From an uncultured Actinomycetes bacterium (GTDB taxonomy: Bacteria > Actinomycetota > Actinomycetes > Nanopelagicales > Nanopelagicaceae), in the NCBI GenBank assembly GCA_937888825.1, contig CALBFE010000099.1, positions 1 through 64,000 on the forward strand: a DNA stretch of 64,000 bases, in the 5' to 3' direction. Below the pieces are notes generated by a model. It was not told the origin of the DNA and searched no databases. It saw only the letters and a list, made by a program, of their open reading frames with translations. This document shows positions 42,342-52,652 of the stretch, one piece after another; position 1 is the first letter of the stretch, and each line of letters opens with the position of its first letter. The translations under genes were made by a program, and so were the position numbers.

Positions 42342-43565
42342 ATGGCAAAACTTAAACTTCCCCTTGGAATTGTCCTTGCCGGCGGTGAGGGAAAGCGTTT
42401 AATGCCTCTTACTGCAGATCGCGCAAAGCCTGCAGTTCCGTTTGGTGGTTCGTATCGTCTGATTGATTTTGTTTTATCAAATCTTGTAAATGCCAGCATG
42501 TTAAAGATTGCAGTGCTGACGCAATATAAGTCCCATTCACTTGATCGTCACATAACAACAACATGGCGGATGTCGGCACTTCTTGGCAACTACATCACCC
42601 CAGTTCCTGCACAGCAGCGCTTAGGACCACGCTGGTATACAGGTAGTGCTGATGCGATTTTGCAGAACTTTAATTTAATTCACGATGAAGACCCTGAGCA
42701 TGTTTTGGTCTTTGGTGCAGACCACGTTTATCGCATGGATCCAAGCCAAATGTTTGAACAACATGTTGAAACTGGTGCAGGAATTACTGTGGCCGCAATT
42801 CGCATGCCACGCTCTGAAGCCCATGAATTCGGAGTTATTGAGTTAGCCGATGATGGAATCACCATTAAGGCATTTCATGAAAAGCCATCAGATCCACCTG
42901 CAATGCCAGGACATCCAGATCTCTCTTTAGTATCCATGGGTAACTACATCTTTAAGCGCAGCGTTATGGAAGAAGCGCTCATTATCGATTCTGAAGATAT
43001 TGAATCTCGCCATGACTTAGGTGGAAATATCATTCCTTTTCTAACTAAAAATGGTGAAGCAAAGGTTTATGACTTTGCCAATAACGTTGTTCCAGGTGAA
43101 ACTGATCGAGATAAGGGTTACTGGCGAGATGTTGGTTCAATTGATTCTTACTATGACGCACACATGGATTTAGTTTCAGTTCATCCCATCTTTAATCTTT
43201 ACAACCGCGAATGGCCTTTACTCACAAATCCACCATCACTTCCACCTGCCAAGTTCAGCGAAAGCGGCGGAGCACACGACTCCATTGTTGGTGCTGGCTC
43301 GATTATTGCTGGCGGAATCCTGCATGGTTCAGTGGTTTCTTACGATGTCGCTGTTGGTCGTGCCGCAATTGTTGAAGGCTCAGTGTTGATGCCATCAGTT
43401 CGTATTGGTGATAAATCTATCGTGCGCAATGCGATTTTGGATAAGAACGTTGTAGTTGAGCCAGGTGCTCAGATTGGTGTTGATTTAGAGCGCGATCGTT
43501 CGCGATTCACAATTAGTCCGGGTGGAATCATTGTTGTTGGTAAGGGTGTTCGAGTTACCGCTTAA
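42342..43565 (+). CDS. glgC: Glucose-1-phosphate adenylyltransferase
   Basis: This 407-residue enzyme makes ADP-glucose. The N-terminal nucleotidyltransferase domain has [48 protein letters not shown] and FHEKP; the C-terminal third is a left-handed beta-helix (about 300-407) with hexapeptide-like repeats around [21 protein letters not shown]. GlgC is the regulated entry to glycogen synthesis. It is divergent from glgM, so both are probably controlled from the 45-base shared gap. Confidence 0.96.
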   Translation: MAKLKLPLGIVLAGGEGKRLMPLTADRAKPAVPFGGSYRLIDFVLSNLVNASMLKIAVLTQYKSHSLDRHITTTWRMSALLGNYITPVPAQQRLGPRWYTGSADAILQNFNLIHDEDPEHVLVFGADHVYRMDPSQMFEQHVETGAGITVAAIRMPRSEAHEFGVIELADDGITIKAFHEKPSDPPAMPGHPDLSLVSMGNYIFKRSVMEEALIIDSEDIESRHDLGGNIIPFLTKNGEAKVYDFANNVVPGETDRDKGYWRDVGSIDSYYDAHMDLVSVHPIFNLYNREWPLLTNPPSLPPAKFSESGGAHDSIVGAGSIIAGGILHGSVVSYDVAVGRAAIVEGSVLMPSVRIGDKSIVRNAILDKNVVVEPGAQIGVDLERDRSRFTISPGGIIVVGKGVRVTA

Positions 43566-43569
43566 AGCT

Positions 43570-44973
43570 CTACCACGTTGCTGTGTTATCTCGCAGAGTT
43601 CGATATTTATCCATTACATGTGGAGTTGTTTGTGAATGATGGTGTGAAACATTGCCTAAATCCCACGTTGGCATTTGCCCTAGTAGCGCCCATGCAGCTT
43701 GTTTAGCTGCGCCATCTGCAACATATTCACCTGCAGGCGGCACAAGAACTTCACGGCCAAAGAGTGCACTAGCAATTGTTGGAATCGCAGGGTTCTTTGC
43801 AGCTCCGCCAATGAGAAGTATGCGATTGACGTTTACGCCTAGCGCAACTAGTGCATCAACAGCATCGGCCAATCCAGCCAACATTCCTTCGATCATGGCA
43901 CGTGCAATATCAGCCTGATTGGAGTTATTTAAATTCATCCCAGAAAAGACGCCAGTTGCATTTGGGCGGTTAGGAGTTCGCTCACCTTCAAAATATGGCA
44001 AAAGAGTTAAACCGTTAGCACCTGGTTTTGCAGAGAGTGCAAGTGCGCCGACTTCATCATGAGTTTTACCAAGAATCTTTGTGGCTGCATCCATGATGCG
44101 GGCAGCATTTAATGTGCAGACAAGAGGCAAGAAGCGACCAGTTGCATCGGCAAAACCTGCAACCGCTCCACTTGCATCATGGGTGGGAGTTTCAGAAACA
44201 GCAAATGCTGTGCCAGAAGTTCCTAGAGAAACAATGACATCGCCTGGTTGTGCCTGCACGCCGAGAGCTGCTCCAGCGTTATCGCCAGCACCTGCGGCAA
44301 TTGGTATTCCAGTTGTTGTTGTTCCACCAAAAGAGTTGGGTGCAATTATTTTAGGCAATCGCAGTTCTAGATCATGGCGCAGGGCTAGACGCAAAATATC
44401 TTCGCGGTAGTGAGAAGTTGTTGGATCAAAATATCCAGTTCCAGATGCATCACTACGATCTGTAAATAGCGTGGAGAAATCTTTACTGCCCTGGAGTTGC
44501 CACGAGAGCCAATCGTGAGGAAGGGCCACAGATGCAACACGAGCAGCATTTTCTGGTTCGTTATCTGCCATCCAGCGAAGCTTTGATGCAGTAAATGATG
44601 CAACTAATACAGAGCCAACTTTGCGAGCAATCTCGGCATTGCCACCCTCTTCGCGGTTTAAATCTTCGGCAGCTTTTGCAGAACGTGTGTCATTCCATAG
44701 CAATGCCGGTCTAATTACTTCGCCACTGTTATCGAGTGCGACCATTCCATGTTGTTGCCCTGCAATAGAAATAGCTTGAACATCTTCGAGACCACCGGCA
44801 TCTTTTATTGCACTATCTAAGGCGTTTTTCCAATGTGTGGGATCAACTTCTGTGCCATCAGGATGTGCTGCGCGGCCTTGGCGCACTAGGTGCCCCGTGT
44901 GGGCATCGCGCATCACTACTTTTACTGACTGAGTAGATGAATCCACGCCAGCGATGATTTGTTGATTACCCAT
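43570..44973 (-). CDS. xylB: Xylulokinase
   Basis: This 467-residue FGGY-family kinase starts [15 protein letters not shown] with the phosphate-binding loop, and contains [14 protein letters not shown], the substrate region LWNDTRS, the ATP-binding [12 protein letters not shown] and a late [13 protein letters not shown]. The IAGQQHGMV segment is characteristic of xylulokinases. It phosphorylates D-xylulose for the pentose phosphate pathway. No xylose isomerase or transporter is in the window. It converges on glgC with 4 bases between. Confidence 0.9.
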   Translation of the reverse strand: MGNQQIIAGVDSSTQSVKVVMRDAHTGHLVRQGRAAHPDGTEVDPTHWKNALDSAIKDAGGLEDVQAISIAGQQHGMVALDNSGEVIRPALLWNDTRSAKAAEDLNREEGGNAEIARKVGSVLVASFTASKLRWMADNEPENAARVASVALPHDWLSWQLQGSKDFSTLFTDRSDASGTGYFDPTTSHYREDILRLALRHDLELRLPKIIAPNSFGGTTTTGIPIAAGAGDNAGAALGVQAQPGDVIVSLGTSGTAFAVSETPTHDASGAVAGFADATGRFLPLVCTLNAARIMDAATKILGKTHDEVGALALSAKPGANGLTLLPYFEGERTPNRPNATGVFSGMNLNNSNQADIARAMIEGMLAGLADAVDALVALGVNVNRILLIGGAAKNPAIPTIASALFGREVLVPPAGEYVADGAAKQAAWALLGQMPTWDLGNVSHHHSQTTPHVMDKYRTLRDNTATW

Positions 44974-45069
44974 GTGGCAAGGCTAGACTGTTCCAGTCAG
45001 CGTTGACCACAGGCCGGGCGCTTTTGATAGCTCGAGCCCTTCATCATTTTCTTTTTAGTGGAGTTAATA

Positions 45070-46095
45070 ATGCGTATTGGTGTGCTTACTGGTGGCGGAG
45101 ATTGCCCAGGTCTAAATGCTGTGATCCGCGCCGTAGTTCGTAAAGGCGTTAAAGAGTACGGACATGAATTTGTTGGTTTCCGTGATGGTTGGAAGGGTCC
45201 ACTAGAGGGCTTAACGATGCCTCTCAATATTGAAACAACTCGCGGCATCTTGCCTCGCGGCGGAACAATCTTGGGATCTTCTCGCACCAACCCTTTCAAG
45301 ATTGAGGGCGGCGTAGAAAAGATTAAGGACAACCTTGCTAAGGCTGGAATCGATGCACTTATTGCAATCGGTGGCGAAGATACATTGGGCGTTGCAACAA
45401 AACTTGATTCACTTGGCGTAAAAGTTATTGGTGTTCCAAAGACAATTGATAATGATTTGAACAATACTGACTACACATTTGGATTTGATACCGCTGTCAA
45501 TATCGCAGTTGAAGCTATCGATCGTCTGCACACAACAGCAGAGTCACATCACCGCGCCTTAATCGTTGAAGTAATGGGTCGCCATGCTGGCTGGATTGCA
45601 CTGCACTCAGGTCTTGCAGGCGGTGCAGCGTGTATTTTGATTCCAGAGCAAAAGTTCTCAATCGAAAAGGTATGCCAATGGGTTGAATCTCGATTCAAAT
45701 CTCACTACGCGCCAATCATCGTTATTGCAGAAGGTGCTATTCCTCAAGATGGCGACATGAGTGTGAAAGATCAGACACTTGATTCATTTGGTCACGTGAA
45801 GCTTTCAGGTATTGGTGATTGGCTTGCTAGTGAGATTGAAGCACGCACTGGCAAGGAAGCACGCACATCTGTTTTGGGCCACATTCAACGTGGCGGATCT
45901 CCTACAGCATTTGACCGTGTTCTAGCTACACGATTTGGTCTGCATGCAATCACCGCGGCTCATGAAGGTGACTGGGGCAAGATGGTTGCACTTCATGGCA
46001 CCGATATCGTGCGTGTTCCGCTGGCATCTGCCACAGAACAGCTCAAACTCGTTCCCCTAGAGCGCTATAAGGAGTCAGAGATCTTCTTCGGATAA
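45070..46095 (+). CDS. pfp: 6-phosphofructokinase, pyrophosphate-type signature
   Basis: This 341-residue group A phosphofructokinase begins MRIGVLTGGGDCPGLNAVIRA. The catalytic loop PKTIDNDL and the substrate loops MGRHAGWIALHSG and GHIQRGG are present. Two phosphoryl-donor residues read Asp104 (GGEDT) and Lys124 (PKTID), in exactly the E. coli numbering. ATP-dependent enzymes have Gly at 104, whereas Asp104 plus Lys124 is the pattern of PPi-dependent enzymes such as that of Amycolatopsis. I therefore predict a PPi-dependent enzyme, reversible between glycolysis and gluconeogenesis. ATG 45070 has GTGGAG about 7 bases upstream. Confidence 0.9.
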   Translation: MRIGVLTGGGDCPGLNAVIRAVVRKGVKEYGHEFVGFRDGWKGPLEGLTMPLNIETTRGILPRGGTILGSSRTNPFKIEGGVEKIKDNLAKAGIDALIAIGGEDTLGVATKLDSLGVKVIGVPKTIDNDLNNTDYTFGFDTAVNIAVEAIDRLHTTAESHHRALIVEVMGRHAGWIALHSGLAGGAACILIPEQKFSIEKVCQWVESRFKSHYAPIIVIAEGAIPQDGDMSVKDQTLDSFGHVKLSGIGDWLASEIEARTGKEARTSVLGHIQRGGSPTAFDRVLATRFGLHAITAAHEGDWGKMVALHGTDIVRVPLASATEQLKLVPLERYKESEIFFG

Positions 46096-46136
46096 TTGCG
46101 GTACGCGATTATCAATTGATTCTCTATTCTTATCCC

Positions 46137-47483
46137 ATGAATTCTTCTCTGGATAATCTCTTCACGCCCGGACTTGTGGCTGCCCAACAACCACAATGGC
46201 CTGGCGGTCCAGAGGGTGCTGCGATCAAGGCGGCAGTTGCTGAACTTAAATCATTTCCACCACTTGTCTTTGCTGGTGAATGTGATGATTTAAAGGCACG
46301 TATTGCACTTGCTGCAGAAGGAAAAGCTTTTTGGTTACAAGGTGGAGATTGCGCAGAAACATTTGCTGCAGCCACAGCTGATTCAATTAGAAACCGTATT
46401 AAAACTATTTTGCAGATGGCTGCGGTCTTGCAGTACTACTCATCATTACCGGTCGTAAAGGTCGGACGAATGGCGGGGCAGTTTGCTAAGCCACGCTCGA
46501 ATGATATGGAGACCCGTGGGGATATAACACTTCCTGCATATCGCGGAGATGCAGTTAATGGAATTGAATTTACTGAAAGTACTCGCACACCAGATCCACA
46601 CCGTTTAGTGCGCGTTTACAACACATCAGCGTCAACTTTGAACTTAGTGCGCGCTTTCACACAAGGTGGTTTCGCAGATCTTCGACAGGTTCATGAATGG
46701 AACAAGGGCTTCATCCGCGATTCATCTGTGGGCGAGCGTTATGAAAAGATGGCAAGTGAAATTGGCCGTGCACTTTCATTTATGAAATCTGCAGGAGTAG
46801 ATCCCGAATCATTTAAATCAGTTGATTTCTTCTCAAGCCATGAAGCTTTGATTTTGGAATATGAGAAGGCGTTGACACGAATCGATTCACGCACAGGTAA
46901 TCCATACGATGTGTCAGGTCACTTCATCTGGATCGGTGAGCGCACACGCCAGCTGGACGGTGCACATGTTGATTTTGCTTCTAAGGTTCGAAATCCAATT
47001 GGCGTAAAGCTTGGGCCTAAGTCCACAGTCGATGACGCACTTGCTTTAATTGACAAGCTAGATCCCAACCGCGAACCGGGACGTATTACTTTTATTACAC
47101 GCATGGGCGCTGGCAAGATTCGCGAAGCTCTGCCAGCACTTGTTGATGGAGTTACTAACTCTGGTGCAAAGGTTTTGTGGGTGTGCGATCCCATGCACGG
47201 TAATACCTATGAAGCACCAACAGGCTATAAGACACGTAAGTTTGACGATGTCATGGATGAAGTTAAAGGCTTCTTTGAAGTCCACAAAGCACTTGGCACA
47301 CATCCAGGCGGAATCCATATCGAACTCACCGGTGATGATGTCACTGAGTGCGTTGGTGGTGGCGAACAGATTTCGCATGAGGATCTTGCTTCTCGCTATG
47401 AGACTGCTTGCGACCCGCGCTTAAATCACTCTCAGTCCTTGGAGTTAGCCTTCCTGGTTGCTGAGATGTTGCGCGACCGCTAA
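46137..47483 (+). CDS. aroG: Class II 3-deoxy-7-phosphoheptulonate (DAHP) synthase
   Basis: This 448-residue plant-type DAHP synthase condenses phosphoenolpyruvate with erythrose 4-phosphate, the first step to aromatic amino acids. Typical segments are FWLQGGDCAETF (with the metal Cys), VGRMAGQFAKPRS, GVKLGPKST, TRMGAGKIREALP and VLWVCDPMHGNT, and GGIHIELTGDDVTEC. The ATG at 46137 is chosen over an upstream in-frame start that lies in the intergenic region. Class II enzymes are the rule in actinobacteria. Ogt follows 10 bases downstream. Confidence 0.95.
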   Translation: MNSSLDNLFTPGLVAAQQPQWPGGPEGAAIKAAVAELKSFPPLVFAGECDDLKARIALAAEGKAFWLQGGDCAETFAAATADSIRNRIKTILQMAAVLQYYSSLPVVKVGRMAGQFAKPRSNDMETRGDITLPAYRGDAVNGIEFTESTRTPDPHRLVRVYNTSASTLNLVRAFTQGGFADLRQVHEWNKGFIRDSSVGERYEKMASEIGRALSFMKSAGVDPESFKSVDFFSSHEALILEYEKALTRIDSRTGNPYDVSGHFIWIGERTRQLDGAHVDFASKVRNPIGVKLGPKSTVDDALALIDKLDPNREPGRITFITRMGAGKIREALPALVDGVTNSGAKVLWVCDPMHGNTYEAPTGYKTRKFDDVMDEVKGFFEVHKALGTHPGGIHIELTGDDVTECVGGGEQISHEDLASRYETACDPRLNHSQSLELAFLVAEMLRDR

Positions 47484-47493
47484 TTTTCTCCTT

Positions 47494-47967
47494 GTGACAT
47501 TATTAGTAACTACCCATAAGACACCTGTTGGAAATTTGAATCTTCTAGCCGATGATCAGATTTTGATTGGGGCAAATCTTTCAAGTATCAGCGCTTTCAA
47601 AGCTGGCAAAGATATAAAGATTGTTAAATCAATTCCCGTCATTAGTGATTTAATCGATGATTACTTCGACGGCGACATCACTGCCATTAACGGCATCAAA
47701 GTCAGCCAGGCAGGGGCACCATTTTCACAAGCTGCTTGGAAAGCTATGCGCAAGATCTCTGGTGGCAAAGTGATGTCGTATTCAGATATTGCAGAGCGAG
47801 CTGGATCAGCTGCAGCAGTGCGTGCAGCAGGAAGTGCCTGTGCTAATAACGCGATTATGTTGGTTGTTCCATGCCACCGCGTTGTGAAGACTGGGGGAGC
47901 GTTGGGAAATTATGCTTATGGAGTTAATAAGAAAGAGTGGCTATTACGCCACGAGGGCTACCTTTAA
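47494..47967 (+). CDS. ogt: Methylated-DNA-protein cysteine methyltransferase
   Basis: This 157-residue suicide enzyme repairs O6-alkylguanine. The acceptor Cys is in VVPCHRVV (about 130), followed by LGNYAYGVNKKEWLLRHE. The helix-turn-helix is around KVMSYSDIAERAGSAAAVRAAGSA. The start GTG 47494 is a choice by position after the DAHP synthase stop; the ribosome site is weak. The 3' end overlaps the convergent threonine aldolase by 24 bases. Confidence 0.92.
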   Translation: MTLLVTTHKTPVGNLNLLADDQILIGANLSSISAFKAGKDIKIVKSIPVISDLIDDYFDGDITAINGIKVSQAGAPFSQAAWKAMRKISGGKVMSYSDIAERAGSAAAVRAAGSACANNAIMLVVPCHRVVKTGGALGNYAYGVNKKEWLLRHEGYL

Positions 47968-48978
47968 AATCTCTATTGCTTCTTTGCATTGATCATCATC
48001 AAAATCTAAGTGAGTTACAAGGCGCGCATACTTTGGACCCAGAGCGCTAATCCATAAACCCTTTTCGCGGCAGCGTGTTGCTAACTCTGCAGCGGTTATT
48101 GGTAGATGAGCAAGATCTAATCCCACGATATTTGTTTGAACCGTTGTTGGGTCGATGAGTGAAGAATCAATGGCGGCAATTGCAACTGCAATGTCTTTAG
48201 CTCGGCGATGATCTTCGGCCAAGCGATCAATGTTGTTATCAAGTGCGTAGTGACCAGCTGCAGCTAAAAGACCAACCTGGCGCATACCTGCGCCATAACG
48301 CTTGCGCCACACACGTGCCTTTGCAACACGCTCCTTAGTTGAAAGCATTACTGAACCAATAGGTGCACCTAAACCTTTAGATAGGCAGACGCTGATGGTG
48401 TCAAAGTATTTTCCATATTCGCTAAAGGAAACACCGCTTGCAACATGTGCGTTCCAGATACGAGCACCATCTAAGTGAAGAGCTAAACCCATTGCATCTG
48501 CGCCTTTGCGAAGGGCTTTAATTTCATCAAATGGTTGCACTGTTCCGCCGCCAAAGTTATGCGTATTTTCAACAGCAATAGCTGTGGTTGAAACTAGATA
48601 TGGTCCAGAGTCGGGACGGGCAATTTCTAGCGCATCGGCAGCCTTTAATAATCCGTGAGTTGCAGGCCAAGTGCGGGTAGTGATGCCGCTAAATACCGCC
48701 GCTGCGCCAAGTTCTGCGCGAACGATGTGTGAATTTGTTTCAGCAAGTAGTTCTTCGCCGGGATTAACAAGCATTCGAATAGCTAATTGATTGGCAAGGG
48801 AACCTGTTGGAGTGAAGAGGCCAACTTCTTTTCCAAAGAGTGCAGCTACGCGCTCTTCAAGTGAGTTAACTGTTGGATCATCGCTATAGACGTCATCGCC
48901 AACGGGGGCAGATGAAATTGCATCACGCATGCCTTGAGATGGGCGGGTAACTGTGTCTGAGCGAAGATCGATTGCCAT
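47944..48978 (-). CDS. ltaE: Low-specificity L-threonine aldolase
   Basis: This 344-residue PLP enzyme splits threonine or allo-threonine to glycine and acetaldehyde. Its start (IDLRSDTVTRPSQGM) and the segments GDDVYSDDPTVNSLE, ENTHNFGGGTV, LHLDGARIWNAH and the PLP Lys in VCLSKGLGAPIGSVM are typical. It converges on ogt and lies 10 bases after the EamA gene on the same strand. Confidence 0.93.
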   Translation of the reverse strand: MAIDLRSDTVTRPSQGMRDAISSAPVGDDVYSDDPTVNSLEERVAALFGKEVGLFTPTGSLANQLAIRMLVNPGEELLAETNSHIVRAELGAAAVFSGITTRTWPATHGLLKAADALEIARPDSGPYLVSTTAIAVENTHNFGGGTVQPFDEIKALRKGADAMGLALHLDGARIWNAHVASGVSFSEYGKYFDTISVCLSKGLGAPIGSVMLSTKERVAKARVWRKRYGAGMRQVGLLAAAGHYALDNNIDRLAEDHRRAKDIAVAIAAIDSSLIDPTTVQTNIVGLDLAHLPITAAELATRCREKGLWISALGPKYARLVTHLDFDDDQCKEAIEILKVALVA

Positions 48979-48988
48979 GGTAGCGAGC

Positions 48989-49855
48989 CTACTTTGACTC
49001 TTTGATAACTATCAAATACATAGCAGTCACAACAAGGATTCCACCGAGTGCGCTCTGCAGAGTTAAGCGCTCACCACCAAAGATGATTGCAAAGATGGCG
49101 GCAAAGACAACTTCCATAGTCAAAATGACCGCTACTTTTGTTGGGCTCATGTGTGCCTGGGCCCATGTCTGAATAATGAAAGCAATTGCAGTTGCGAAGA
49201 CGGCCGTAAAGATGACCACACCCCACACACTTGCATCAGGTGGCGGTGAATAACCTCCTGGAATAGATGCGATTCCAGAGAGCAGACCACACATAAACAA
49301 CTGCACCACCGTCATGGCATAAACATCACGGCCAGAGCTCCACTTACTCAGGGCAATGATGTGGCAGGCGAAACAAATTGCACTGATAAATACAAGGAGT
49401 TCACCAATACCAACAGAAAATCCATGAATGGAAAGCAATCCAAGTCCAACGGTTGCAACGGCAATGCAGCTCCATGTGAAGCTATTGACCTTTTGCTTTA
49501 AAACTAACCAGGCAATCAGAGGTGTTAAAACAACATATAGGCCGGTAACAAAACCTGTAATTGCGGCGCCTGTTCGAGCAAGACCCAGAGTTTGGAATAT
49601 GAAACCAAGACCTAGAAAGGTACCAGCGGCTCCAGCACGAAGTAGCACGTCTTTATTAAGAAGCCTCAAAACCTGGGGGCGAATAAGCACCAGTACGACT
49701 GTGCCCAGAAGGAATCTGGTGAAAAGAAAGTTGTTCACACTCTGACGCTGGATGGCATCTTTCATGATCACAAAAGCCCAACCCCAGGCCATAGCAACTG
49801 CAAGAAGTGCCCATGGGGCTAGCTTCATTTTAAATAGATGTTTGGCTTGGCTCAC
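48989..49855 (-). CDS. EamA-family (DMT) transporter
   Basis: This 288-residue protein has ten membrane helices in two EamA repeats. The first repeat is near LAVAMAWGWAFVIMKDAI and the second near MSPTKVAVILTMEVVFAAIFAIIF. The substrate is unknown. Its start overlaps the nfo stop (ATGA), and ltaE follows, so nfo, this gene and ltaE may be one operon. It is distinct in sequence from the EamA protein at 40272. Confidence 0.85.
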   Translation of the reverse strand: MSQAKHLFKMKLAPWALLAVAMAWGWAFVIMKDAIQRQSVNNFLFTRFLLGTVVLVLIRPQVLRLLNKDVLLRAGAAGTFLGLGFIFQTLGLARTGAAITGFVTGLYVVLTPLIAWLVLKQKVNSFTWSCIAVATVGLGLLSIHGFSVGIGELLVFISAICFACHIIALSKWSSGRDVYAMTVVQLFMCGLLSGIASIPGGYSPPPDASVWGVVIFTAVFATAIAFIIQTWAQAHMSPTKVAVILTMEVVFAAIFAIIFGGERLTLQSALGGILVVTAMYLIVIKESK

Positions 49856-50721
49856 TTTTTATCTCGTAGCTTTTTGAGCAGCGCAACTTCAGGCTTGTGT
49901 TTTGCCTCCAAGCCTGGTGTTTCAAGAATTAATGGAGCGTTAGCAACTGCTGGGTGAGCCAGAAGTTCAGCAAAAGGTTCTACTCCAATGTGGCCATCAC
50001 CAATGTTCTGGTGGCGATCTTTAAGCGCTCCGCACACATCCATGGAGTCATTGGCATGAACTAGCTGGAAACGCTCGACGCCAGCAATCTGGACTAGTAA
50101 ATCAATAGTGGCCGTCATGCCGCCTTTAATTGAAATATCGTGGCCTGCAGCAAATACGTGACATGTATCAAGACAGATAGCTACCTTTGGGTGATACTCC
50201 AGAGCCTTTAGATAGTTTTCAAGATCATCTAACTTTTTAACGAGTGATTGGCCTTGTCCTGCTGTTGGTTCCAATAACAAGTAAGGCGCATCATCGGTCA
50301 GAGCGTTAAGGATTGGCATCATGCCTTCATGAATCTGCTTCCATGCTTTTTCAACATGGTTCACATCTACAGCAGAGCCTGTGTGAATAACTGCGCCAAG
50401 AGCTCCGATATCTGCTGCACGTTGGAGAGAATATTTAGTAGACGCTAAAGAGTTGATGTATGTGGCTTCGGTGGGTGAACCTAAGTTAATAAGAAAAGGA
50501 GCATGGACGTAGGTTTCAAGATCCATCTCTGCTGCCTTGATTTTGTAAGCCTCATCAAGTTCAGGCTTAGCCGCTGGCATTGCCCACATACGTGGACTGG
50601 ATGCAAAAACTTGAATTGCACTTGCACCAATTTCTTGGGCATATTCGATGGAGCGCTTTGCCATTCCGCCAGTAGTTGGGACGTGGGCACCAATACGTGG
50701 CTTCTTTGACTCCTTAGGCAT
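49852..50721 (-). CDS. nfo: Endonuclease IV (AP endonuclease)
   Basis: This 289-residue TIM-barrel enzyme cuts DNA at abasic sites. The trinuclear zinc ligands are visible in order: the His in VIHTGS, the Glu in LLEPTAGQG, CLDTCHVFAAGHD, HANDSMD, GDGHIG and LETPG. The N-terminus (RIGAHVPTTGGMAKRSIEYA) is normal. It lies 4 bases after the PASTA kinase on the same strand. Confidence 0.95.
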   Translation of the reverse strand: MPKESKKPRIGAHVPTTGGMAKRSIEYAQEIGASAIQVFASSPRMWAMPAAKPELDEAYKIKAAEMDLETYVHAPFLINLGSPTEATYINSLASTKYSLQRAADIGALGAVIHTGSAVDVNHVEKAWKQIHEGMMPILNALTDDAPYLLLEPTAGQGQSLVKKLDDLENYLKALEYHPKVAICLDTCHVFAAGHDISIKGGMTATIDLLVQIAGVERFQLVHANDSMDVCGALKDRHQNIGDGHIGVEPFAELLAHPAVANAPLILETPGLEAKHKPEVALLKKLRDKK

Positions 50722-50725
50722 TGGC

Positions 50726-52627
50726 TTACCCTACGGTAATTGTGACTGTGCTGCCACGCTTAACTTTGCTACCCACCTTCGGAGAGATGTTTGTAACCTT
50801 CTTTACCTTATTAGTTCCCAATTTCTTGACAACCACCTTGAGCTGCAGATCCTGCAAGGCTTGGGTTGCTTTGAGTTGATCTAATGAAAAGACGTTAGGG
50901 ATAAATACATATTGTGAACCCTTAGAAATAACCAACGTAACAGTTGATCCCTTGGGTGCCACATCAACACCGCTAGGGTTTTGAGAAATGACAACACCAG
51001 ATAAAACCTTTTCATTAAAAGCATAAGTAGATTCAATATTAAAACCTAAATCGTTTAATTCATTGAGAGCCTGTTCACCACTCTTACCTGAATAAGAAGC
51101 AAGTGCCACAGCTTCAATACCCTTACTAATGACAAGTGAGACTGGGGTGTCACGTTTAACTTCTGTGCCAGATGTAGGCTTTGCAGAGATGACAAAACCT
51201 TTAGGAATTTCCTTATTAAATACTTCGGTGTTTGCGCCAACTATCAATGGAAATTTCTCCAGGGTTGCTTCTGCAGCCTGTAGTGTGAGTCCAGTTACCG
51301 GAGGAATGATGTATCGCTCTGGACCTTTGGAAATGATTAACTTAACTTGACCACCTGATTCCACACGTCCGCCACCTGGGGGATCAGTTTCAATAATGGC
51401 ACCTTTAGCAATATCTTCATCAAAGCGCTTTTCTAAAATCACTGTTGTTAAACCAAGAGGTGAAAGGGTTGAAATTGCTTCTTCGTATCTGCCACCGACT
51501 ACCGATGGCACAACTACACGTGAACCTGGTCCAACCAATGTGTACCAACCACCAATACCAAGAGCTACTGCAAGAATGATCGCGACTTTACGGTTGCGGC
51601 GCACTCGTTTGCTGGTCTTTTTTTTCTTTTCCTTTGCAGCTCTAATCTCTCTGGTAGTTTCTTTAACTTCAATACTCTCTTCTTTTTCTTCCACTATCTG
51701 CTTCTTCATCTTGCCCCGAGGCTTTTCCTTAATAGGCTCGACCGGAAGATCAAGAGCTAATTTCATTTGATTAGTTTTAGGGTCAATCTGATTTTGAATG
51801 GACTCGAGAGCCTTAAGGAAATCTCCGGCAGTGCGCGGACGCTTATCTGGATCTCGGTTGGTAGCTTGAAGAATCAAATTATCTAAGTCTTCTGGAATGT
51901 CTTTACGCTTAGTGCGAAGAGATGGAATCTCTTGGTTAACGTGCATATAGGCAATCTGGATGGGGGAGTCACCTAGGAAGGGTTTTTCCCCAGTGAGCAT
52001 TTCAAATGCCACGATGCCAACGGCATAGACATCACTTCTAGAATCTGCAACACCTCGTTGTACTTGTTCAGGTGAAAGATATGAAACCGAGCCCAAGATG
52101 ACACTAGATTCAGCAGTCATGGTTGAACCAATGAGTTCACCGCGAGCTAAACCGAAATCTGCAATCTTCACGCGGCCTTCTTTGGAAATCAAAATATTTT
52201 CAGGTTTCATGTCGCGATGGACAATTCCCAAATCATGGGCTGCTGCAAGTGCGCTAAGGATTGGGGTGAGGTAGTTAATCGCATCTTTGATTTCAAATTT
52301 GCCGCGCTCATGTAAGTATTCACGAAGTGTGTGACCTTCAATTAACTCCATAACAATAAAGACGGCAGGAACTCCATTTTGATTCCACCCTTGGTCTTGC
52401 ACGGCAACGATGTTGGGGTGAGAAAGCGCAGCAGCAGCCTTAGCTTCTCTGATGAAGCGATTAACAAATGCTTCATCTTGTGCTAAGTGCGGGTGCATAA
52501 TCTTTACTGCAACTTTTCGATCTAAGCGGGTATCAACTGCTTCATAAACGCTAGCCATTCCACCATTGGCAACCTGGCGGGTGAGTTGATAACGCCCATC
52601 AATGAGCTCACCCGATAGATCTGACAT
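50726..52627 (-). CDS. PASTA-domain Ser/Thr protein kinase (PknB-like)
   Basis: This 633-residue membrane kinase has an N-terminal kinase domain (about 13-275): ANGGMASVYEA, the Lys in VAVKIM, HRDMKPENILI and DFGLA. A charged juxtamembrane region follows (about 305-345), then one membrane helix (about 348-366). Four extracellular PASTA domains (about 370-633) probably bind peptidoglycan fragments or lipid II. It resembles PknB or PknL, which regulate growth and division. Unlike many pknB loci there is no pbpA, rodA or phosphatase nearby, so the physiological role is less certain. Confidence 0.92.
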   Translation of the reverse strand: MSDLSGELIDGRYQLTRQVANGGMASVYEAVDTRLDRKVAVKIMHPHLAQDEAFVNRFIREAKAAAALSHPNIVAVQDQGWNQNGVPAVFIVMELIEGHTLREYLHERGKFEIKDAINYLTPILSALAAAHDLGIVHRDMKPENILISKEGRVKIADFGLARGELIGSTMTAESSVILGSVSYLSPEQVQRGVADSRSDVYAVGIVAFEMLTGEKPFLGDSPIQIAYMHVNQEIPSLRTKRKDIPEDLDNLILQATNRDPDKRPRTAGDFLKALESIQNQIDPKTNQMKLALDLPVEPIKEKPRGKMKKQIVEEKEESIEVKETTREIRAAKEKKKKTSKRVRRNRKVAIILAVALGIGGWYTLVGPGSRVVVPSVVGGRYEEAISTLSPLGLTTVILEKRFDEDIAKGAIIETDPPGGGRVESGGQVKLIISKGPERYIIPPVTGLTLQAAEATLEKFPLIVGANTEVFNKEIPKGFVISAKPTSGTEVKRDTPVSLVISKGIEAVALASYSGKSGEQALNELNDLGFNIESTYAFNEKVLSGVVISQNPSGVDVAPKGSTVTLVISKGSQYVFIPNVFSLDQLKATQALQDLQLKVVVKKLGTNKVKKVTNISPKVGSKVKRGSTVTITVG

Positions 52628-52652
52628 ATGGGCAATTTTAGGGCTTTAATCC

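Noticed and set aside
44997-45464. Minus-strand 155-aa frame over the phosphofructokinase start
   Set aside because: The plus-strand frame has complete phosphofructokinase motifs; the antisense product has no family features.
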